Source of the DNA: Odontocerum albicorne
Lineage: Eukaryota; Arthropoda; Insecta; Trichoptera; Odontoceridae
Direction: 5' to 3'
DNA length: 64,000 nt
Assembly: GCA_949825065.1 (NCBI GenBank)
Contig: OX463846.1
Span: 15,658,205-15,722,204 of the forward strand
Below are positions 56,955 to 64,000 of the stretch, piece by piece. The translations under genes and the position numbers were made by a program. Positions within the stretch are counted from its first letter, which is position 1. Each line of letters begins with the position of its first letter. The notes under the pieces were generated by a model. That model saw nothing but the letters and a program-made list of their open reading frames with translations. It had not been told where the DNA came from and ran no database searches.

Positions 56955-57275
56955 AAGAAGAAGTTTTTCATCTTCTTTTTCATCGCGTGCTCAATGCGGA
57001 GCGTCGTGATTCTTTGCTATCTCTCCACATGTCTCCATCTCGCCAAGTCCTGGATCATGTTGAATGCAGCGTTTAAGCAGGATCCTGTCAACTCCTTTAG
57101 TAGTTTCGTCCATCTCACTTTTCTTGTGTTCGCTTTCCCTCAACCGTAGAATATGAAACACTCCTCTCCAGCACTACATCTCGAAAGCATCTATTATGTT
57201 TCTTCCATTCCTTGTTATCGTCTATGTGTCTACTCTGTACAGTGATATGAAAAAATAATACTGAACTAGACGGAT
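56955..57275 (-). pseudogene. LINE fragment, post-RT region
   Basis: Minus strand: IDAFEM, CWRGVFHILRLRESEHKK, SEMDETTKGVDRILLKRCIQ, HDPGLGEMETCGEIA. 'IDAFEMWCWRRMLRIPWTAxRTN' is the hallmark of this widespread insect LINE segment. A stop replaces Trp after FEM. The upstream 64-codon minus frame (57115-57309) and the plus frame 56865-57149 overlap it in wrong frames or antisense. Confidence 0.65.
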
Positions 57276-57279
57276 TTGG

Positions 57280-58500
57280 GTTCTTCTTAGTATATATCAG
57301 ATAATCCATATCAAGTTAGTATTTTGAAATCATTATTTGAAGTACCCGCATGAAGATTTGATACTATATGTTAAACATTTTATATTTGCTAGTAGCTAGT
57401 TTCAGAGTCTGGTAATGCAAAAATTAAAGGTGATGTGAAAAATAAAGAATTAAAAATTGTAAAATATAATAGAAATTAAAGAGTACCTTTAAAAAATTAA
57501 CACGAAGACGTCACTTGGAAGAAATTTGATCGATATGAAAAAGAATACCCAGTCAATATACGGTAGATCCTAGAAATGCAATACTCGAACAATAAAAAGG
57601 GGCAAGATGGTGTATTTCCTGCAGTGCGCTACTATGTACTTATTAATAAAATGATAAGAGCTTATTATAACCTATATTTTTCTGTTACTTGTTATAAGAA
57701 AGTATTGTTTTCTCAAGATCACAATCCTCAACTATCAGGAGTAGAAGAAAACCTTCCTAAGTAATATATTGTTAAATAAACAGATTATCTGAAATTATAT
57801 TCTGTGAGACAGCTTCACAACTATGTAGTTTGCAAACCTTTGACCATATCTCATATTGACTAGTCTTTCACGAGTGAGCTTCTTTAATATCACTATAGAA
57901 ATTGATTGACTGACGTAAGGTATCACAGATATTTGCAACAATATATTGCTTAAAAATCAGTTCGACTAAATGTCTGAAATTGTACAACCGGTTTAAAAAT
58001 AACTTAAAGAAACTAAATGGTGTAAAATAGCCTGATGGAATGAAATATTTCTTTCTTTCAGACTTGAAAAGGGTTATTTGATATTAAAGGAATTAATTGA
58101 ATTGAAAACTAACATTCTTCCGCTATACCACAAAGCTTGACATCCGAAAAGTTAGTTTAAATTAATTAAGTTAGAAGCTCTGTACAGTGTTTAGTTGAAA
58201 GAGTTTTCAGCCGTAGGTTCTGTTGAATTAAGAACGGAAACATTTGAAATATCCGTTAACTAGATATCCTTGATATGGTACTAATAATATGTATTTCACT
58301 TCAATCTTCATACACAAATGTTTAATTATCGTCATCACCATATAATCTGTATTTTAGTAAGCTGGTATAAGAGATGTCCACTTTATTTTACACATACTCG
58401 TATATGCATCTCTCTTTTCTCCCATAGATATTTCTTAGATTAAAATCGCATTTTGATCTAAATAAATACTGTAAGACTTACATAGAAAAAAATAAACTTC
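57280..58500. other. unassigned AT-rich DNA
   Basis: No feature recognised. TACTCGTA at 58395-58402. Confidence 0.4.
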
Positions 58501-58502
58501 TA

Positions 58503-58672
58503 GAGGTGCATGGCCGCGCAGTAAAGCGCTGGATTTCTGTGCGGAAGGCCGTCGGTTCGATCCCCGCGCTGTGCTACTCCCCTCGAACGACACAGGCACT
58601 TTTTCCGCTTAGTGTTCGAGGGTTTTAAGGATACCTATGACTTCGGTCATATCTATTCTTAAAAAAAAAAAA
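58503..58672 (+). mobile_element. SINE family 1, full-length copy
   Basis: tRNA-derived head with A box TGGCCGCGCAGTAAAGCGC and a perfect B box GGTTCGATCCC (58554-58564), a unique body (CCCCTCGAACGACACAGGCA, GTGTTCGAGGGTTTTAAGG) and the end CATATCTATTCTT followed by A12 (58661-58672). It is matched along its whole length by the antisense copy at 47047-47214. The internal pol III promoter would be on the plus strand. The intact boxes suggest it is younger than family 2 copies. It is not a tRNA gene because the head has no acceptor-stem pairing. Confidence 0.88.
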
Positions 58673-58674
58673 GA

Positions 58675-58995
58675 CACTAGAAAAATCTCCGACTAACTCT
58701 TAACAAAACTCATTCTCAGTCAATATATTGCTATTGCTTTTCTTAACACGAGTATACTGACAAATTTGCAATTGTGTAACACGACTTTTAACGCTTCGCA
58801 TTAAGGACTAACTGATTGCTACCTTGCGAACTTGAAACCCGTGCTTCCATGTTCCACCGATTATTCCTTATCCAATTTTCTTCAACAATTTTAAGAATGC
58901 TTATCCTATCTCTTAAAATAAGTCATAAAAAATTATTTAGTTAAAAATGTGATTTTCTTCTAAACAGTATACATGATAGAGAATAGACTTCCATG
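58675..58995. other. unassigned DNA
   Basis: Nothing recognisable. Confidence 0.35.
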
Positions 58996-58997
58996 AA

Positions 58998-59332
58998 ATA
59001 TACTCTTCGGCGAGTTATCGGAGGTCAGAAGAAAATATGGAGGGCAGCACAAGGCAAATAAGGACGTACTTGAGACGCTAAAAAAAATCTCAGCACAAAG
59101 GAAAACGAACAGCATAGATTAAGCCAAATGGTGTAAAACTATTGCTAGTTATCAATTATCCATAGTGGAAGTTGTCCTATATGCAACAGGATCAACAGCA
59201 TATGCCTATCTTAGATTGGCTTACAGAGTCTTCTCCGGTGACAACTGCAAGTGCCCTATTCCCCTACTTTATACAGTGCCTTTTATTATATTCGTTGCGG
59301 GTAATAGGTATTCAATTCAATTTAATTCATGA
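58998..59332 (+). other. unrecognised frame, about 110 codons with one stop
   Basis: A plus-strand reading gives LFGELSEVRRKYGGQHKANK, DVLETLKKISAQRKTNSI, a stop, then AKWCKTIASYQLSIVEVVLY and FSGDNCKCPIPLLY, to TGA at about 59330. One stop in roughly 110 codons of AT-rich DNA, with a charged first half and hydrophobic second half, is suggestive of a decayed gene or mobile-element piece. I do not know the family. Confidence 0.25.
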
Positions 59333-59446
59333 CTGAAATTAAATATGTATACCATATAATACGTCTTATTACAATGAAGTGAATATCTTTTATTTCTGTC
59401 TACCGTAATACAGACTTGACGTGATGATGATTAGAATGGTGAAAAA

Positions 59447-59630
59447 ATGTAGTCTATGAAGTTAAATGTATATAGAACGTGCATTTATAAATGTAGTCTA
59501 TGAAGTTAAATGTATATAGTACGTGCATTGATAAATGTAGTCTATGAAGTTAAATGTACGAGTAAATAGTAGGTGCATTGATAAATGTAGTCTATGAAGG
59601 TAAATGTATATAGTACGTGCATTGATAAAT
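59447..59630. repeat. 44-bp tandem repeat, 4 copies, one with a 6-bp insertion
   Basis: ATGTAGTCTATGAAG starts at 59447, 59491, 59535 and 59585. The third unit is 50 bp: where the others read AATGTATATAG it reads AATGTACGAGTAAATAG, an insertion of 6 bp converting TA to TACGAGTA. Remaining differences are single substitutions. Confidence 0.92.
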
Positions 59631-59639
59631 GAAATGAAA

Positions 59640-60430
59640 TGTATTATTTTGAGCTATATCAGTGACACCAACATAATATATTGTGAGTATTACTTGCACT
59701 GTTGGTAACTTTGCGTCAATAATAAATGACTTAATATGTACCAGAATAAAAAATATTTTTTTGTCTTACAAATTCTCGTATTTTATTATATATATCATGG
59801 CCAATATTGCAAGAACACGTCACTCAATTTATATATCATCGCCAATATTGCAAGAACACGTCACTCCATTTTTTGGTATTAGTAACTTTTTTTATTTTTT
59901 GTCATCTCTTGTATCATTGACACGTTTTTGCATTAACACATATCATATATTTATTTTCAACACGGAACGCATTTATTCATAACTGCAATACCAAGTGATG
60001 TTTTTATTTTATTATATTTTTGCAGAAAAATCGTTTTATTTTGTCTCCCTATATGATTAAATAAAAAATGTATCCAATAAATCATTCTCAGATGTTCATT
60101 AAGTCAAATTCTTTAGCCTTAAAGAAACTGGTATTTTGGAATCCAAACTTATTAATTTAAAACATGGAATAAATTATTTCCTTAGAAAAGTTTATATTAT
60201 TATTTTTACTGCTGCAATAAAAACTCAACACATTTTTACTTCTGCAATAAAAACTCAACACATTTTTTACTTCTCATCGTGTCAATGACCCTTAATATTT
60301 TCACTCAAAATTCTACCACCAACACTGGACGTTCTACGAATCATAATATAAATATGCCAAAACCCGTACGGTGGTCGCCAAAGAAAGAATAAGAGAATTG
60401 AATTTTGAATACAAGAGAGCGAGAGAGGAA
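59640..60430. repeat. AT-rich DNA with two short tandem duplications
   Basis: TATATCAT(G/C)GCCAATATT is duplicated with period 41 (59791 and 59832), and CTGCAATAAAAACTCAACAC with period 30 (60212 and 60242). A 99-codon plus frame at 59683-59982 spans the first duplication and is not otherwise supported. Confidence 0.7.
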
Positions 60431-60431
60431 T

Positions 60432-60705
60432 ACTTTGAAACAGATTGAAATTATACTGAACGAACCGGTGTAAAAGGGGACGATGCCAATTTATTTTGAA
60501 TTGTAATTCATTAAATAATTCATTTATTTCCTATTATATTGAACCTTATAATTACTTGTGTTTACTTCTTCGAAACAGATTGAAATTATGCTGAACGAAC
60601 CGGTCTAAAAGGGGATGATGCCAATTTATTTTGAATTGTAATTCATTAAATATTTCATTTATTTCCTATTATATTGAACCTTATAATTACTGTGTTTATT
60701 TATCT
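60432..60705. repeat. 135-bp direct tandem duplication
   Basis: GAAACAGATTGAAATTAT starts at 60437 and again at 60572; the whole 135-bp unit (CTGAACGAACCGGT(G/C)TAA, GATGCCAATTTATTTTG, CCTTATAATTACT) is repeated with only a few differences. A recent duplication of non-coding DNA. Confidence 0.92.
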
Positions 60706-60709
60706 TACG

Positions 60710-61285
60710 CTCTTTTTTTTAATGCAGACCATTATACGTGGCTTTTTCAAGATGTCGGAAATGTGAAAACATTAAAGTCAATATATCTGAAACAAGTCTT
60801 CAAGGAAAACTTTATCAACAACAGTAATGTTTATACACAAAACATCGTGTATAAAGAGATTTTGGAAAATTAAATAATTCATCAATTAAGATGTATCTTT
60901 TTTATTTTAAACTTTTAACATTAATGAACCCAAAACACTTTAAGCTGATCTTGCTCCATTCGGTATTTCAAAAATGTATAATTTGTTTTACTTCCGTGAA
61001 TAATTCACGGGTTGCAACTAGTTAAGTAATCTTCGGTGCAAGGGACTGGGCTCATCTGGTGTTGCAGCATGTGTCATATAGAGTACTCCTCACCGTAACT
61101 CAGATGCATTTAGTCGATATTCCGCATATACAGAGGTCGAATAATAATAATATTAAAAATACAATTTATACAGTGCCGTTTAGATATCAGATTTTCCTCA
61201 AGCAGGCTCTTACTAAGAATTCAAACCCAATATTATTGACGGATTAAAATAATAACAAATTTAAAACATATGTCCTCAGTGAGAT
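60710..61285. other. unassigned DNA
   Basis: Frames at 60631-60873 and 61059-61247 are not recognised. Confidence 0.35.
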
Positions 61286-61289
61286 ACAG

Positions 61290-61425
61290 GCAAAAGCTTA
61301 GTTTACTGGGGACCCGAGAAATGAAAGGCAACCAACCCAGATCCATTAAAATTTTATGTCCGAATTAAATAACCTGTTGTTTTTTCGCAAATTATGTATA
61401 TTTCTTGTCATGTGTAAAAATAAAT
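61290..61425 (+). mobile_element. LINE 3' end, second copy
   Basis: Aligns with 37845-37985: GGGGACCCGAGAAATGAAAG against GGGACACGACAAATAAAAGG, CAACCCAGATCCATTAAA against AAACCCAGATTCATTAAA, and TTTCTTGTCATGTGTAAAAA against TTTCTTGTCGTGTGTAAATA. The shared peptide reading is LLGTRxxKGNxPRxIKxxCP. In both copies the match ends in AATAAA/AAATTAAATAAA, so this is the 3' end of a Jockey/CR1-type LINE or a hitchhiking tail. Confidence 0.6.
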
Positions 61426-61429
61426 TAAA

Positions 61430-61655
61430 TAAAAAAAAGTGTTTTGGAAGGTGGGGGCTGCGGGCATTATATTAAGTACTTCACCAGATATGCATATGTT
61501 TAAAAAAACATATTTGATAAGAAAACCGCGGAAAACTTACTAAGAGAAAACGAATTATAAAGAGACCTTTGTAGATCTTCCGATATGTGATAGTAATAAA
61601 TTTACCTTTAGGCGTAATTCACTCTAAGTAAAATATTTTGTGTTAATATAAATTA
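61430..61655. other. unassigned DNA
   Basis: Nothing recognisable. Confidence 0.35.
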
Positions 61656-61659
61656 TAAT

Positions 61660-61815
61660 CATAAATTTTGATAAAACATCCCAATAATGGTTGTCTTAAA
61701 GTGCTCCCTAAATCTGCACAGGCCACCCATATATTTATCATTCAGAGGCAGATCATTCCATGTCACAGGACCAGCAACAGCAAAAGACTTGTCAAACCTT
61801 TTACTTTAATAGTGT
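61660..61815 (-). pseudogene. LINE C-terminal fragment (Jockey/CR1-type)
   Basis: Minus strand: RFDKSFAVAGPVTWNDLPLN, DKYMGGLCRFREHFKTTII and GMFY. This is the 'FxVAGPxxWNxLPxxxR...LxxFRxxLKTxLF' terminal block of Jockey/CR1-group LINE proteins, open over about 45 codons. Only the last part of the protein is present. The plus-strand frame 61668-61898 is its shadow. Confidence 0.8.
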
Positions 61816-61819
61816 TTTT

Positions 61820-62820
61820 ATCCTTTGTTAGAAAATCAGACGTTTTCTTATTCACTAAGTTTTCACTTCTTTCTTTGATAATTTTTGTATACTTTTGACA
61901 ATTTCACAAATTTTATCAGACATCTCTCGCCAATTTCTTTTTAAATCTATTTTTATTCAATACAATATTTTACTCGATCTTTTATATTTTTGCACATTTG
62001 GACTTTTCCAATTTCAGTATAAGCACCGTGAGTCACGCGACGCTCCTGAAATCTGCTAGAAAACGAGAGATAATCTCACACATATAGTCCTTCTGACAAA
62101 ACTAAAAACATATTCAACTGTACCTACACGTCTGTGTAAATGCGCTATTTCTGATTTAATCTCAACGTATTGTGCGATCAAACAAAAGAGTACAATGCGA
62201 AGATCTTTTATGTATCTAATATCTAATTCCAAAACATTAAGGGAAAAATGTTTCATTGTAATCCTTGTCATTTCGATTTCTTTTCATAAACATGCCATTT
62301 TTCTCCAAATATTTGATATGGTTGTATAATGTTCACATGGCATGATAGTTGTCTATCGATAATGTTTTTCGCCCTTATATGAAATTGACTCTTTTTTTTT
62401 CAACGCTGAGATATTCAGAAAAGGAGCCGTGAAATCGAGATGCCGATGTACATGTATAGGAAAAAAATCAATTGTACGAGATCTAGCCTTTGAAGATTTT
62501 ATTTTAGAAAGCTTAAATTCTCTTTTTATTTCTTAAAGTTTTTTATGTATGTCTCAATACGTTTTGAACGTAAAAGGTTAAATGTAAAACATCTACTTTT
62601 ATTTAAATTTATTTCTTATTTAAGATACATACATAAAAAGATAAATCAATAATGAATAATAAATAAAATATCATTTATATCATATGTGCAGCTTTTTTTT
62701 ATTTTTTTAGATTTACTGAAAAGATACTGAAAAGATCGGATTAGATCGTTCTTATTGTACATTATCATTGAATTTATTTGACTTAGTCTCTCGTATACTT
62801 TATTGCCCCCAATCGGATGT
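61820..62820. other. unassigned AT-rich DNA
   Basis: No feature recognised; short minus-strand frames at 62056-62271 and 62646-62837 have no support. Confidence 0.4.
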
Positions 62821-62824
62821 TCAG

Positions 62825-63110
62825 ATTTATTATCCATGATACAGTCTGAAGAGCAGCCTCATAGATCCTCTACAGTATTTTCGGGAATGAATATATTAGA
62901 CACTCCTTCACGACATGACTGACAGTCTGGACCATTCCACGTGATAATATTGAAGAATCACTGAAAAGAAACCTACACAAGGCATGTGCTTTGCAGATAT
63001 GGCTACACTTAAGATTATTTAGTTTACACCACACTTTTCGTGGCATGTCAAACCCTTGGAGAAGCACGTTAGGATCTCTTACAAGGTGGATACTCCCACC
63101 GAGAACCGAT
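62825..63110 (-). pseudogene. LINE C-terminal fragment (Jockey-group)
   Basis: Minus strand: DGGVVIKSVLGGS, LVRDPNVLLQGFDMPRKVWC, KLNNLKCSHICKAHALCRF, VQTVSHVVKECLIYSFPKIL. The pattern 'DPxxxxPGFDLPRKxWxxLNRxRTxxGRCxxxLHKWxxxxSxxCxCGxxQTxxHIVxECPLxxFxGxL' is the distal region of Jockey-group LINEs, normally with a CxC...H...C zinc-knuckle-like motif. Here the CxCG pair is lost (ILSRGM) while HVVKEC remains, so the motif is broken. Only about 95 codons are recognisable. A plus-strand frame at 63056-63262 partly overlaps and is not called. Confidence 0.75.
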
Positions 63111-63114
63111 TTTA

Positions 63115-64000
63115 TTACTACACCCCCATCTATCTGGTGAGCTCACAGTCCCCTCTGTTAATAGTGGTCGTTCTATCCAAAACTGTCATCGGGAGCTTAG
63201 GCGAGTTGGAGAATGGTACAAAACACCTACGTGCACCACACCTATTGGCACTACCTCATTAAGGCATTAACATTAAGAGTTAGCGTGTTTGCAAGAACCA
63301 GAAGCCATGCCAAAGTAGTTGGTTTCAAAATAGAGTGCCACTGACTAACCATATTGCCTCATTGAACTATATTATATTTATAAGTTGTTATGAGTGCTCT
63401 AAGCCAAACGGGATCACAACACTCTGCTACAGAATAAACTAAGACCATCGCTGGGCACACTTCATCCCCAAACAATTCCAGCTAACTTGACTATTTATTT
63501 TACTAACAAAAATAGATGAATGCCAGTTTAAATAATCTTGAAATCAGTTCAGTTATCAAAATATTCAAGTGATTATAATTATTTTATGCTTGAATTGAGA
63601 ATCTCAAATAAAAATTAGAATAACACCTAACAAAACATCTTAATTAAAAAATATTATAAAGATTCTATGTATGCTATAATAAAACAAGTTAATTCAATTC
63701 AACAATAAGTAAAATCTGCGATTTACTTCTGAAACTTCCAACATACAATTATTTCTTCATTTTATCTACACATAATATGTTCATGCAAAATATTACCACA
63801 CAATTTACGGCTTCTAAGTGATTTCCCTCAAGCTTAGCAGTTCCATAATCTCATCCTCTTACATTTTCCTCGTGAAGATACACTCTCCTACTGTTTCCCT
63901 TTATTTGTGTTGTGTGTACTTTGTCATTTTACTATTCTCATTTCATAGTCAAGCTGCAGAAAATTGAATACAAAGTCTAAGCAACTAATGGGTTGATTCG
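63115..64000. other. unassigned DNA to window end
   Basis: GC-richer up to about 63480, possibly more of the adjacent LINE but unreadable; then AT-rich with nothing recognisable. Confidence 0.4.

Overview
The window is an AT-rich, gene-poor stretch of a eukaryotic nuclear genome, almost certainly from an arthropod and most likely an insect. The evidence is the repeat content: several Tc1/mariner transposases of insect type (DD34D and DD41D), many 5'-truncated non-LTR retrotransposons, tRNA-derived SINEs with an A-rich tail, and hAT-, piggyBac- and Tigger-like non-autonomous elements. There are no bacterial gene arrays or ribosome-binding sites. A 200-N assembly gap lies at 36402-36601. The insect order cannot be decided from the sequence. 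No intact host protein gene was recognised; nearly every readable frame belongs to a decayed mobile element or is the antisense of one.

Layout. 0-8 kb: LINE 3' ends, a putative solo LTR (about 3.5-4.1 kb) and a 12-copy array of a 143-bp unit (6334-8055) that starts inside a LINE 3' end. 8.7-15.4 kb: a SINE, a broken DD34D mariner, a LINE tail, a mariner relic whose halves face each other, a short MITE and a LINE. 15.4-24 kb: mostly unassigned AT-rich DNA with a 522-bp hAT-type element, a LINE tail and a 168-bp foldback. 24-35 kb: a mariner relic, a DD41D element with both terminal repeats, LINE pieces, an 8-copy 70-bp minisatellite, a Jockey-type fragment and a second DD41D relic. 35-41 kb: the gap, a LINE tail and a SINE. 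41-53 kb: the most unusual part. It has four diverged copies of one unidentified segment family (A, B, D, C), two minisatellites whose units are multiples of 3 in part (63 bp; 81/83 bp), an internally deleted copy of a repeated arthropod gene starting MPRKC, and a piggyBac-like element. 53-64 kb: an RTE-type LINE fragment with reverse-transcriptase motifs, a second LINE split by a 188-bp foldback element, an LTR-like segment, a full SINE, short tandem repeats and LINE tails.

How parts relate. One LINE family (peptides GHVERM, LTKQIY, EAKEVC) is seeded at least eight times and always ends near ATGGTATGTATGTA. One copy gave rise to the 143-bp satellite-like array and another hosts a foldback element. 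The SINEs fall into two families, each with copies on both strands.

The observation I would check first is an excess of the octamer TACGAGTA/TACTCGTA (19 found by eye). In one copy of a 44-bp tandem repeat this octamer is present as an exact 6-bp insertion that turns TA into TA-CGAG-TA. That is the form expected of an excision footprint left by a TA-targeting transposon.
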